DNA of 6,374 bases from Actinomycetota bacterium (lineage in GTDB: Bacteria; Actinomycetota; Thermoleophilia; Gaiellales; Gaiellaceae), in NCBI GenBank assembly GCA_013812265.1, contig JACCTQ010000080.1:1-6374 (forward strand). The letters are read 5' to 3'. Position 1 is the stretch's first letter. The number at the start of each line of letters is the position of its first letter. Shown piece after piece: positions 1 to 5,318 of the stretch. The translations under genes and the position numbers were made by a program. The notes under the pieces were generated by a model. The model saw nothing but the letters and a program-made list of their open reading frames with translations. It did no database searches and was not told the DNA's origin.

Positions 1-665
1 CCGTTGACCTGACCCACGCGCGGCGTGTACGGCGTGAAGAGCGCGTTCCACGCGAGCGACGAGCCGCCCGTGGGGGACGTGAAGACGCCCAGCAGCGTGA
101 ATGACGCCTGGAGGAGACGAGCACCGCTGGGTGAGCGACCGGGGGTGCCCTGCGGGATATCCGGCGGCCGGAAGCAAACAGTGATCTTCGCTGAGGCAAA
201 CGCGGCTTCCGGCCCGGTCGTGATCCGGTCGACGACCATCGGAATGGCCTCCAGCGATGCCCCCGCAGCAGTCGGCGAGACCACCCAGATGGCGTCGTGT
301 GCTCCCGGTGCGCAAAGGGCGACGGTCGGAGGCGCCTCGGACGGAGCGACGGTGGTGATTCCGCCCGTGAACTCCTGGTTGACCCCCGCCGGAGGCGCCA
401 GGTCGAGAATGTTGATCAGGCCGCGGACGCTCCCGATCTGGGTGCGCGGAGGCTGGTTGAGGGTCGCGCTGACGTCCCGGGGCGCGTAGATCACGATGCG
501 GGCGGTGGAATCGTCCGTCGCGTCCTGTGAAACGTTGATCGTCGTCTGCTGCCCCTGCGCCTGGACGATCAGCTTCGGCGTGTACGCAGCCGATGCCGAG
601 GCGGCGAACGTGCCCACTGCCAGTCCGAGCGCTGCACCCAACCCTAGGCGACTCGTTATCTCCAT
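1..665 (-). CDS. Secreted protein of unknown function, N-terminal part (runs off left edge)
   Basis: Reading leftward from the ATG at 665-663, an open frame runs without a stop to the window edge and gives 221 complete codons. Residues 1-26 look like a Sec signal peptide: a short charged start, a Gly/Ala/Leu-rich hydrophobic core (about residues 7-22) and an ASASA-A cleavage site near residue 26. The mature part starts AYTPKLIVQ, is rich in Thr, Pro, Val and short beta-like stretches, and has only two cysteines (about C118 and C164), which could form a disulfide after export. A purine-rich tract (GGAAGG, 7 nt upstream) supports the start. I do not recognise a named domain. The style (a beta-rich 'LIVQAQG..TTINVSQ' opening, then later an 'LFTPYTP' stretch near residue 210) resembles conserved secreted hypotheticals I associate with Thermoleophilia, from memory only. 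The opposite-strand frame at 25-489 is its shadow. The C-terminus and any anchor are outside the window. Confidence 0.75.
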   Translation of the reverse strand, partial: MEITSRLGLGAALGLAVGTFAASASAAYTPKLIVQAQGQQTTINVSQDATDDSTARIVIYAPRDVSATLNQPPRTQIGSVRGLINILDLAPPAGVNQEFTGGITTVAPSEAPPTVALCAPGAHDAIWVVSPTAAGASLEAIPMVVDRITTGPEAAFASAKITVCFRPPDIPQGTPGRSPSGARLLQASFTLLGVFTSPTGGSSLAWNALFTPYTPRVGQVN

Positions 666-666
666 G

Positions 667-680
667 CCCCTTCCTTCCCC
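667..680 (-). promoter_or_regulatory. Shine-Dalgarno-like purine tract of the left-edge secreted gene
   Basis: On the minus strand a 14-base all-purine tract ends one base before the ATG. Its GGAAGG core (678-673) lies 7 nt before the start, a normal ribosome-binding distance. It fixes the ATG at 665 as the likely start and contrasts with the divergent murI, which has no clear Shine-Dalgarno. Confidence 0.5.
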
Positions 681-732
681 CGGTATCCGCCGGTTCGTTT
701 CCCCGCGTGCGGGCAATCGTAACGCTTGCTTC

Positions 733-738
733 TAGAAT
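733..738 (+). promoter_or_regulatory. Probable -10 box (TAGAAT) for murI-rph-rdgB
   Basis: TAGAAT matches the TANNNT actinobacterial -10 pattern and ends 9 nt before the murI ATG. Transcription would then begin at or within about 3 nt of the start codon, giving a leaderless or near-leaderless mRNA. This agrees with the absence of a Shine-Dalgarno before murI. No convincing -35 hexamer is visible about 17 bp upstream. The box lies inside the 8-bp palindrome TTCTAGAA (730-737). A weaker minus-strand box (TACGAT, 721-716) could serve the divergent secreted gene. Confidence 0.4.
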
Positions 739-747
739 CAGCCGGCG

Positions 748-1569
748 ATGGACGCGCGGCCGATCGGGGTGTTCGACTCGGGGATGGGCGGTTTGACCGT
801 CCTGCACGAGTGCCTCGTGACGCTGCCACACGAGGATTTCGTCTATCTCGGCGACGGCGCTCGCCTCCCCTATGGCCCGCGCCCGCTCCCCGAGCTCGTG
901 CGCTTCTCGCGGGAGATCGCCGCGTACCTTGCCGAGCAGGACGTGAAGCTGATCGTCGCGGCGTGCAACTCGGCAACCTCGGCCGCTCTGCCGCAGCTCC
1001 AGGAAGAGCTCGAGATTCCGGTCGTGGGCGTCATCACACCGGAGGCACACGCCGCCGTGCAGGCGACACGAAATCGCCGCGTGGGGCTCCTCGCCACCGA
1101 GGCGACGGTGGCGAGCGGCCGGTATGCGGAGCTCGTCCACGCGCTCGACGCAGGCGTGCGCTTCTTCTCCATCGCGTGCCCCCGCCTGGTGCCCCTGATC
1201 GAGAGCGACGTACCCTTCGGCGCCGCGACCGTGGACGCGGTTCGTGAGTACGCGGCCCCGCTCAAGGAGGCAGGCGTTGACACGGTGATCCTGGGCTGTA
1301 CCCACTACCCCCTGATCCGTCCGATCTTCCAGCGGGTGTTCGGGCGCGACGTGACACTCGTGTTCTCGGCGGAGGAGACGGCCCGCGAGGTCGCCCAGAC
1401 GCTCGCGCGCAAGGGGTTCGAGAACGAGAAGGGACGCGAGGGCTCATATCGGTTCTTGACGACCGGAGACCCCGACGTGTTCCGTGCGCTCGGTGAGCGT
1501 TTCCTGCAGCTCCCGCTGTCCTCCGTCGAGCACGTCGGGCTGACCGAGCTGGAGCGGGCCGCGGCATGA
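748..1569 (+). CDS. murI: Glutamate racemase MurI
   Basis: MurI interconverts L- and D-glutamate in the cytoplasm, without a cofactor, to supply D-Glu for peptidoglycan precursors. The 273-residue product has the family layout of two Asp/Glu-racemase domains: FDSGMGG at residues 9-15 (catalytic-site Asp10, Ser11), the YLGDGARLPYG motif at 33-43, the first catalytic cysteine C73 in ACNSATS, and the second, C184, in LGCTHYP followed by His186. Length is normal for the family. The third motif reads GDGAR where GDTAR is the common form, and CNS replaces the common CNT; both are mild. The ATG at 748 leaves only eight residues before FDSGMGG, as expected. It is the first gene of an operon: its TGA overlaps the rph start as ATGA. 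An aspartate racemase is less likely given the motifs and length. Confidence 0.95.
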   Translation: MDARPIGVFDSGMGGLTVLHECLVTLPHEDFVYLGDGARLPYGPRPLPELVRFSREIAAYLAEQDVKLIVAACNSATSAALPQLQEELEIPVVGVITPEAHAAVQATRNRRVGLLATEATVASGRYAELVHALDAGVRFFSIACPRLVPLIESDVPFGAATVDAVREYAAPLKEAGVDTVILGCTHYPLIRPIFQRVFGRDVTLVFSAEETAREVAQTLARKGFENEKGREGSYRFLTTGDPDVFRALGERFLQLPLSSVEHVGLTELERAAA

Positions 1570-2279
1570 CGCGTGCTGACGGACGCCGGCCCGATGCGTT
1601 GCGGCCGCTCGTGATCGAGCCGGACTACCTGGAGCAGCCGCACGGCTCGGCGCTGATCTCCTGCGGAAAGACGCGTGTCCTCTGTACGGCCTCTCTTCAG
1701 GAGAGCGTGCCCCGGTGGATGTCCGGACGGGGCCGCGGCTGGTTGACGGCCGAGTACTCGCTCCTGCCGGCCTCGACCGGCTCTCGTACCTCCCGGGAGG
1801 CGAGCGAGGGGCGCCAGAAGGGGAGGACGGTCGAGATCCAGCGCCTGATCGGTCGTGCTCTGCGCTCGGTCGCCGACATGGAGGCGCTCGGCGAGCGCAC
1901 CATCTGGCTCGACTGCGACGTCCTTCAGGCCGACGGCGGAACCCGCTCCGCGGCCATATCGGGTGCCTACGTCGCGGCATGGCGGGCGCTCGACCGCTTC
2001 GGGCTGTCGCGAACGCTGACCGACTCGGTGGCCGCCGTGTCGGTCGGGATCGTCTCCGGCGAGCCGCTGCTCGATCTCGACTACACGGAGGATTCGGCGG
2101 CCGACGCGGACGTGAACGTGGTCATGACGGGGAGCGGCGGCGTCGTCGAGGTGCAGGCCACCGCGGAGCGCGAGCCGTTCTCGCGCGATCTGCTCGACCA
2201 GCTCCTCGACCTGGCGGCGGGCGGCATAGAGGAGATCGGCGCGGCACAGCGCGCGGCTCTCGACGTCGTTCGTGCCTAG
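1566..2279 (+). CDS. rph: Ribonuclease PH (tRNA 3'-end phosphorolytic exoribonuclease)
   Basis: RNase PH trims nucleotides from the 3' end of tRNA precursors, using phosphate as the attacking group and releasing nucleoside diphosphates; family members form a hexameric ring. The 237-residue product matches the usual length (about 238) and shows the main signatures: GWLTAEYSLLPAST at 58-71, SRTSREASEGRQKGR at 73-87 (Arg87 in the phosphate/RNA-binding region), LDCDVLQADGGTRSAAISG at 115-133 (the GTR phosphate-binding residues 125-127) and DYTEDSAADADVN at 172-184 with the conserved acidic metal/catalytic aspartates. The ATG overlaps the murI stop by four bases (ATGA), and GGAG at 1551-1554 is a possible ribosome site, so translation is probably coupled to murI. 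It is followed by rdgB, a common partner, since both are small housekeeping nucleotide-handling enzymes. Confidence 0.96.
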   Translation: MTRADGRRPDALRPLVIEPDYLEQPHGSALISCGKTRVLCTASLQESVPRWMSGRGRGWLTAEYSLLPASTGSRTSREASEGRQKGRTVEIQRLIGRALRSVADMEALGERTIWLDCDVLQADGGTRSAAISGAYVAAWRALDRFGLSRTLTDSVAAVSVGIVSGEPLLDLDYTEDSAADADVNVVMTGSGGVVEVQATAEREPFSRDLLDQLLDLAAGGIEEIGAAQRAALDVVRA

Positions 2280-2895
2280 CAGGCCGACGACGAAGCGTGA
2301 TTCTGAGACGAGCTCTGCTGAGCCGATCAAGGCCCGGCTCGCGTCACGCAACGAGCACAAGCTCACCGAGCTACGCGCCGCGCTTCCGCGTTGGGAGATC
2401 GAGCTTCTGGACGCCGACGGCTATCCGTCCGAGGAAGGCGAGACGTTCTACGAGAACGCGCGTGCCAAGGCCCACTTCGGGCGCGGCGTGACCGGGCCTG
2501 GTATCCGGGTGCTGGGCGAGGACTCCGGTTTGGAGGTCGACGCACTCGACGGCGGCCCTGGCGTTCGCTCGAATCGGTGGGCGGCACCGGGAGAAGACCA
2601 CGTCGAGAAGCTGCTTTCCGAGCTTCGCGTTGTCGAGGAACGCCACCGCGGTGCCCGCTACGTCTGCGAGCTCGTGTGCGTGTCCCCCGACGGCCGGGAG
2701 CTACGCGGATCGGGGACGCTTGCGGGCCGGATCGCGGAAGCGCCGCGCGGCTCGGAGGGGTTCGGCTACGACCCGATCCTCATTCCGGAAGGCGAGGAGC
2801 GAACGGTCGCCGAGCTGGGAAACGAATGGAAGACCAGCAACTCGCACCGAGCGAGAGCAGCAGCCGCCCTCCTTCGCCAAGCGCTAGAGGATTGA
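2272..2895 (+). CDS. rdgB: XTP/dITP diphosphatase (HAM1/RdgB family)
   Basis: The enzyme hydrolyses non-canonical purine triphosphates (dITP, XTP, ITP) to monophosphate and pyrophosphate, keeping deaminated bases out of DNA and RNA. The 207-residue product shows the family motifs in order: SRNEHKL at 25-31 (equivalent to TGNxxK), GETFYENARAKA at 56-67, EDSGLEVDALDGGPG at 83-97, GFGYDPILIP at 163-172 and SNSHRARA at 189-196. The start is GTG at 2272, overlapping the end of rph by 8 bases; no other in-frame ATG, GTG or TTG occurs before the conserved core. This gives a polar N-terminal extension of about 17 residues compared with typical RdgB. An ATC codon at 2326 sits exactly where a normal start would be expected (giving xKARLASRN). 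The stop codon lies inside the terminator-like hairpin at 2891-2915. Confidence 0.94.
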   Translation: MPSRPTTKRDSETSSAEPIKARLASRNEHKLTELRAALPRWEIELLDADGYPSEEGETFYENARAKAHFGRGVTGPGIRVLGEDSGLEVDALDGGPGVRSNRWAAPGEDHVEKLLSELRVVEERHRGARYVCELVCVSPDGRELRGSGTLAGRIAEAPRGSEGFGYDPILIPEGEERTVAELGNEWKTSNSHRARAAAALLRQALED

Positions 2896-2915
2896 TCGCG
2901 CGAAGCGCGATCAAT
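2891..2915. terminator. Perfect 11-bp hairpin between convergent genes, probable bidirectional terminator
   Basis: ATTGATCGCGC (2891-2901) and GCGCGATCAAT (2905-2915) are perfect inverted repeats around a three-base GAA loop. The rdgB stop (2893-2895) is in the left arm, and the stop of the convergent yihY-like gene begins two bases after the right arm. The position suggests it ends transcription from both sides. Neither side has a U-tract, so it is not a classic intrinsic terminator; it could act as a U-less terminator or protect mRNA 3' ends. A copy of a dispersed palindromic repeat is the alternative. Confidence 0.55.
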
Positions 2916-2917
2916 CG

Positions 2918-3757
2918 TCAAGCCAACCCCGGCACCTCGTCAATGACCACCTCGTGCCGCCCTCGCGCCCGCCACCAGTTCACCTCTGCGCCGAACACGA
3001 TCACGTTCGCCATCACGTAGAGCCAGACGAGGAGCAGCGCCGGACCACCGAAGGCCTGCAGCGCGATGACGTCGTCCGAGAGCCTCAGATAGATCGGGAG
3101 CACCTGGAAGCTCGCCTCGAGGGCAATGGCGGCGGTGACTGCTCCGGGAAGCACCTCGTGGAACGACACCTTCTCGTTCGGAAGCAGGTAGTAAACCGAG
3201 ACGAGAAAGACGAAGACGCCCACGGTGGAGAGGACGACGGACAGGGTGTAAGCCACGTAGTCGTTGGCGATGAAGCCCGGCGCGAAGCGCTTCAGCACGT
3301 CGTAGCCGACCGAGCCTACGAGGAGCGCTACGAACAGGGCCAGGAGCGATCCGAGAGTGGTCGCGACCGCGAGCGCCTTCCCGCGCAGGAACGAGCGGTT
3401 GGGGCGGCCGTACACGATGTTGAAGGCCGACTCGAGCACGCTGACGAGCGACAGCGACGTCCAGGCGAGGAAGATCGCGCCCAGGATCCCGAGCGTGGCG
3501 GCATTCCGCTGAATCGACTCGACCACGTCGATGATGTCCGTGACGGAGCTGCCCGGAAAGATCTTCTCGAGCTCCGTGACGGCGTACGTCGTCTCGTCGG
3601 GGCGGCCGGTCAGGCCGATGAGGGACAGCGCAAGGAACACGAGGGGAACCAGCGACAGAAGTGCGAAGTAGGCGATCATTGCCGCGAGGTGCGTGCCGCG
3701 ATCGGCGAAGAACTTGCCGAGCGTTTCCCGGAGCGGGCGAAACAGCGTCTGGCTCAC
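2918..3757 (-). CDS. YihY/BrkB-family inner-membrane protein
   Basis: The 279-residue product is a polytopic membrane protein of the YihY/virulence factor BrkB family, whose biochemical role is unsettled (older names as RNase BN are wrong). Hydrophobic segments lie roughly at residues 25-49, 86-112, 127-154, 168-193, 201-224 and 236-257, consistent with the family's six helices. Family-like stretches include AAMIAYFALLSLVPLVFLAL in the first helix, LPNEKVSFHEVLPGA before the fifth, and FGAEVNWW at the end of the sixth, close to the common FGAE-N motif. The frame stays open upstream to 4084, but that extension is low-complexity Ser/Ala/Arg and antisense to the next gene. I therefore chose GTG at 3757, which puts a short basic tail before helix 1. 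A TTG three codons upstream is an alternative. It converges on rdgB and diverges from the roadblock-like gene. Confidence 0.88.
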   Translation of the reverse strand: MSQTLFRPLRETLGKFFADRGTHLAAMIAYFALLSLVPLVFLALSLIGLTGRPDETTYAVTELEKIFPGSSVTDIIDVVESIQRNAATLGILGAIFLAWTSLSLVSVLESAFNIVYGRPNRSFLRGKALAVATTLGSLLALFVALLVGSVGYDVLKRFAPGFIANDYVAYTLSVVLSTVGVFVFLVSVYYLLPNEKVSFHEVLPGAVTAAIALEASFQVLPIYLRLSDDVIALQAFGGPALLLVWLYVMANVIVFGAEVNWWRARGRHEVVIDEVPGLA

Positions 3758-3765
3758 GGCCCGCA

Positions 3766-3771
3766 AGTATG
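3766..3771 (-). promoter_or_regulatory. Possible -10 box for the yihY-like gene
   Basis: CATACT on the minus strand matches four of six TATAAT positions and ends 8 nt before the chosen GTG, the spacing expected for a leaderless transcript. No recognisable -35 or Shine-Dalgarno is present. It lies only 10 bp from the opposing box of the divergent gene. Confidence 0.3.
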
Positions 3772-3781
3772 GCGAGGTTGT

Positions 3782-3787
3782 TAGCGT
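3782..3787 (+). promoter_or_regulatory. Possible -10 box for the roadblock-like/pyrE operon
   Basis: TAGCGT fits TANNNT and ends 7 nt before the GTG at 3795, again suggesting a leaderless mRNA. There is no clear -35 and no Shine-Dalgarno. Evidence is the spacing and its recurrence at other starts in the window. Confidence 0.3.
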
Positions 3788-3794
3788 TCCAGGC

Positions 3795-4151
3795 GTGGAC
3801 CCGGCCGGCGCCCTCGCCGATCTCACGGAGATCTCACCCGAGCTCGAGGTGGCCGTGCTGCTGGACGAGTCGGGCAGCGTCGTGGCCTCGACGCTCGCCG
3901 ACGATCTCCGTTCCTCGCAGATCGCTCGCGCGGCGGCGGAGTTGCTCTCGACTGCCGACGAGATCCGTCCGCGACTCGGCGAGCATCCGGTGACGCACCT
4001 GCAGGCCGCTCTCGCCGGCGGAAGCGTCTTCGTCGTCCGCGCCGGCAAGCGAGCGCTGGTGGCCGCGGCCACGGCCGATCCCACGGTCGGCCTCGTTCTC
4101 TACGACATGAAGAGCTGCCTGCGGACGCTGGACGAAGACGCCGATGCGTAG
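3795..4151 (+). CDS. Roadblock/LC7-like domain protein
   Basis: The product is 118 residues from the GTG at 3795. Its order of elements fits a roadblock/LC7 fold: an N-terminal helix (about 4-13), a strand with a turn, VAVLLDESGSVVAS (19-32), a long Ala-rich helix (about 40-61), two strands, GGSVFVVRAGKRALVAAAT (75-93), then a glycine-led segment and C-terminal helix, DPTVGLVLYDMKSCLRTL (95-112). Such proteins usually dimerise and often work with small Ras-like GTPases, or in actinobacterial conservons with a sensor kinase; no GTPase or kinase is visible here. The frame is open upstream to 3693, but that part is antisense to the yihY-like gene and lacks fold elements, so GTG 3795 is preferred. 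Its stop overlaps the next start by eight bases, implying coupling to the small membrane protein and pyrE. The domain call rests on pattern only. Confidence 0.72.
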   Translation: MDPAGALADLTEISPELEVAVLLDESGSVVASTLADDLRSSQIARAAAELLSTADEIRPRLGEHPVTHLQAALAGGSVFVVRAGKRALVAAATADPTVGLVLYDMKSCLRTLDEDADA

Positions 4152-4341
4152 GTGGTTGGGCCTGGCCGGCTCCCTGGCGACGGGGCTCCTCTTGTGGCGT
4201 AGGCGTCGCTCGCGCCGACGGGAGCACGTCGACCTCTATTTCACCGACGGCTCCATGGTCAGGCTCGAAGCGGAGTCGCCCGAAGCCCGAAGGCTGCTGC
4301 CGGCCGCCCGCGCCCTGCTCGAGGCGGTTCCGCGCGCGTGA
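4144..4341 (+). CDS. Small basic, probably membrane-anchored protein, function unknown
   Basis: This 65-residue product opens with a short hydrophobic stretch (about residues 4-18, WLGLAGSLATGLLLW). A very basic RRRRSRRRE cluster (about 19-27) follows directly, as expected for a single helix held with its C-terminal part in the cytoplasm. The remainder (about 28-65, HVDLYFTDGSMVRLE then a helix rich in Ala, Leu and Arg) looks like a small folded module: two short strands and a helix. I do not recognise a family. The helix is short for a full membrane span, so a peripheral association is possible. The gene is real by context: its ATG overlaps the upstream stop by eight bases, its TGA overlaps the pyrE GTG as GTGA, and the GC-rich third-position pattern continues. 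It may anchor or partner the roadblock-like protein; that is inference. Confidence 0.72.
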   Translation: MRRWLGLAGSLATGLLLWRRRRSRRREHVDLYFTDGSMVRLEAESPEARRLLPAARALLEAVPRA

Positions 4342-4895
4342 GCGGCGACGAGCTGCTGGAGGCGATGTGCGACGCGGCGTACCTCGAGGGCGATTTCGTC
4401 CTGCGCTCCGGGCGGCGCTCCAGGTACTACCTGGACAAGTTCCGCTTCGAGACCCGCCCGGATCTGCTCGAGGCTCTCGGCGCCCGGATCGCGCACGCAG
4501 TGTGCGAGCTCGAGCCGTCCGCCGTCCGCCTGGCCTCCCCGGAGCTCGGCGCGGTGCCGCTCGCCGCTGCCGCATCGATCTCCTCGCGGTTGCCGTTCCT
4601 GATCGTGCGCAAGGAGGCCAAGCGCTACGGCACCGCCAAGCGGATCGAGGGCCTCTTCGAGTCCGGCGAGCTGGTCTGTCTGGTCGAGGACGTGGTCACG
4701 TCGGGCGGCGCGGCCGTGTCCACGGTCGAAGCGCTCCGCGAGGTAGGTCTCGAATGCCGAAACGCAGTGTGCGTGGTCGATCGTGAGGAGGGTGGCGTCG
4801 ACGCGCTCGCGCGCCACGCGGTGCGCCTGCACCCCCTATTTCGGGCGTCCGAGTTCACCCAGCTGCACAAAAGCGCCGCAAAGGCGCATGGTTGA
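4338..4895 (+). CDS. pyrE: Orotate phosphoribosyltransferase PyrE
   Basis: PyrE joins orotate to PRPP to make OMP, the fifth step of UMP synthesis. The 185-residue product fits the short form of the family. Visible motifs are FVLRSGRRSRYYLD (20-33, orotate/PRPP loop near the N-terminus), SPELGAVPLAAA (67-78), the mobile catalytic loop VRKEAKRYGTAKRIEG (90-105) with Arg91, Lys92 and Lys95, and the PRPP-binding signature LVEDVVTSGGAAVSTV (115-130) with the two acidic residues 117-118. The loop carries Tyr97 where the enterobacterial enzyme has the catalytic His of KDHG, and the usual lysine after the 'GPxxK' turn is missing; I think this is a known subtype in actinobacteria and archaea. The GTG overlaps the preceding stop by four bases and has only a distant GAGG (4321-4324), so translation is probably coupled. 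The hup -35 box overlaps its stop codon. Confidence 0.94.
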   Translation: MSGDELLEAMCDAAYLEGDFVLRSGRRSRYYLDKFRFETRPDLLEALGARIAHAVCELEPSAVRLASPELGAVPLAAAASISSRLPFLIVRKEAKRYGTAKRIEGLFESGELVCLVEDVVTSGGAAVSTVEALREVGLECRNAVCVVDREEGGVDALARHAVRLHPLFRASEFTQLHKSAAKAHG

Positions 4896-4920
4896 GCCGA
4901 AAGTCTCATGCTGTTAGGGT
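4892..4920 (+). promoter_or_regulatory. Sigma-70-type promoter of hup
   Basis: TTGAGC (4892-4897) and TAGGGT (4915-4920) are separated by exactly 17 bp. Transcription would begin near 4927, leaving a leader of about 33 nt. The -35 overlaps the pyrE stop codon. It is the only promoter in the window with both boxes and ideal spacing, fitting a highly expressed chromatin protein. Confidence 0.6.
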
Positions 4921-4944
4921 CCTCGGGCCCCATGCAAGTCGTCT

Positions 4945-4951
4945 AGGGAGG
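4945..4951 (+). promoter_or_regulatory. Strong Shine-Dalgarno that decides the hup start
   Basis: AGGGAGG has its GGAGG core at 4947-4951. It is 8 nt before the GTG at 4960 but only 2 nt before the upstream in-frame ATG at 4954. This favours GTG, which also restores the normal HU N-terminus (M-T-K-Q-E-F). Confidence 0.75.
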
Positions 4952-4959
4952 AGATGCTC

Positions 4960-5244
4960 GTGACCAAGCAGGAATTCGTCGATCGCGTAGCGGAGAAGAG
5001 CGGTCTTTCGAAGCGCGACGCCGGCAAGGCTGTCGACGCCGTGCTCGATTCGATCACCGACGCCCTCAAGCAGGGAGACGCGGTGACCTTTACGGGGTTT
5101 GGGAAGTTCTCGACCACGCGCCGCGCAGAGCGGCAAGGCGTGAACCCGCGCAACCCCGGCCAGAAGGTCACCATCCCGGCGGCTACCGTGCCGCGGTTCT
5201 CGGCCGGCAGCACGCTCAAGAAGTCCGTTCGCGGGTCGAGCTAG
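4960..5244 (+). CDS. hup: HU-family nucleoid DNA-binding protein
   Basis: HU proteins are dimeric, bend DNA and help compact the nucleoid. From the GTG at 4960 the product has 94 residues, close to the standard 90. The N-terminal helical dimerisation part (TKQEFVDRVAEKSGLSKRDA, 2-21) is followed by the GFGKF turn (46-50) and the beta-arm, RRAERQGVNPRNPGQKV (54-70), in which Pro63 matches the residue that intercalates between base pairs. The end, PRFSAGSTLKKSV (78-90), is typical. There is no long Lys/Ala-rich C-terminal tail as found in mycobacterial HU and streptomycete HupS. I rejected the ATG at 4954 because its Shine-Dalgarno spacing is too short. The gene sits between pyrE and pyrF but has its own promoter. 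IHF is less likely given the sequence of the arm and the actinobacterial setting. Confidence 0.95.
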   Translation: MTKQEFVDRVAEKSGLSKRDAGKAVDAVLDSITDALKQGDAVTFTGFGKFSTTRRAERQGVNPRNPGQKVTIPAATVPRFSAGSTLKKSVRGSS

Positions 5245-5250
5245 GCCCTA

Positions 5251-5264
5251 GGCGCCGCGGCGCC
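5251..5264 (+). terminator. GC-rich palindrome after hup, possible weak terminator
   Basis: GGCGCCGCGGCGCC is a perfect 14-base palindrome 6 bp after the hup stop. As RNA it can form a 5-bp stem with a CGCG loop. It is followed only by a pyrimidine-rich stretch (TCTTCTCCC, 5271-5279) rather than a U-tract. Position favours a terminator, but short GC-only palindromes are common at this base composition. Confidence 0.3.
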
Positions 5265-5285
5265 GGCGAGTCTTCTCCCGAATCT

Positions 5286-5317
5286 GGAAAGTGGGTCGCT
5301 CCGGCGGCCCCCTTTCC
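5286..5317 (+). repeat. Imperfect inverted repeat between hup and pyrF
   Basis: GGAAAGTGGG (5286-5295) pairs with CCCCCTTTCC (5308-5317) over nine of ten positions, with one T/C mismatch and a 12-base loop. It ends two bases before the putative pyrF -35. It could be the hup terminator (no U-tract follows), an operator for pyrF, or both. Confidence 0.45.
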
Positions 5318-5318
5318 G

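Noticed and set aside
25..489. 154-codon plus-strand frame at the left edge
   Set aside because: It is antisense to the secreted gene, which has a signal peptide, a Shine-Dalgarno and a coherent translation.
730..737. TTCTAGAA palindrome as an operator
   Set aside because: Eight bases is too short to stand out, and it is largely explained by the overlapping -10 box TAGAAT.
1305..2366. 353-codon open frame on the minus strand across murI and rph
   Set aside because: It is antisense to two strongly recognised enzymes; the translation is Arg/Gly/Ala-rich with no fold, as expected from GC-rich third positions.
748..2895. murI-rph-rdgB as a novel gene cluster
   Set aside because: This order is a familiar housekeeping operon in Gram-positive and related bacteria; all three proteins have intact key residues.
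2954..3784. 276-codon open frame on the plus strand
   Set aside because: It is antisense to the YihY-family gene and gives a low-complexity Glu/Arg/Gly/His product without hydrophobic or domain pattern.
3693..3794. Upstream extension of the roadblock-like frame to 3693
   Set aside because: It lies inside the antisense yihY-like gene, has no fold element, and would cross the divergent gap; GTG 3795 fits the domain start and the -10 spacing.
3758..4084. N-terminal extension of the yihY-like frame up to an ATG at 4084
   Set aside because: The extension is Ser/Ala/Arg low complexity, antisense to the roadblock-like gene, and absent from the family; GTG 3757 gives a normal protein.
3823..4575. 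250-codon minus-strand frame
   Set aside because: It is a shadow of the roadblock-like, small and pyrE genes; the product is mostly Arg, Pro, Ala and Gly.
4873..4887. Hairpin GCGCC-GCAAA-GGCGC near the end of pyrE as a terminator
   Set aside because: It is inside the coding region, has only a 5-bp stem and no U-tract, and is explained by the codons for the K-S-A-A-K-A tail.
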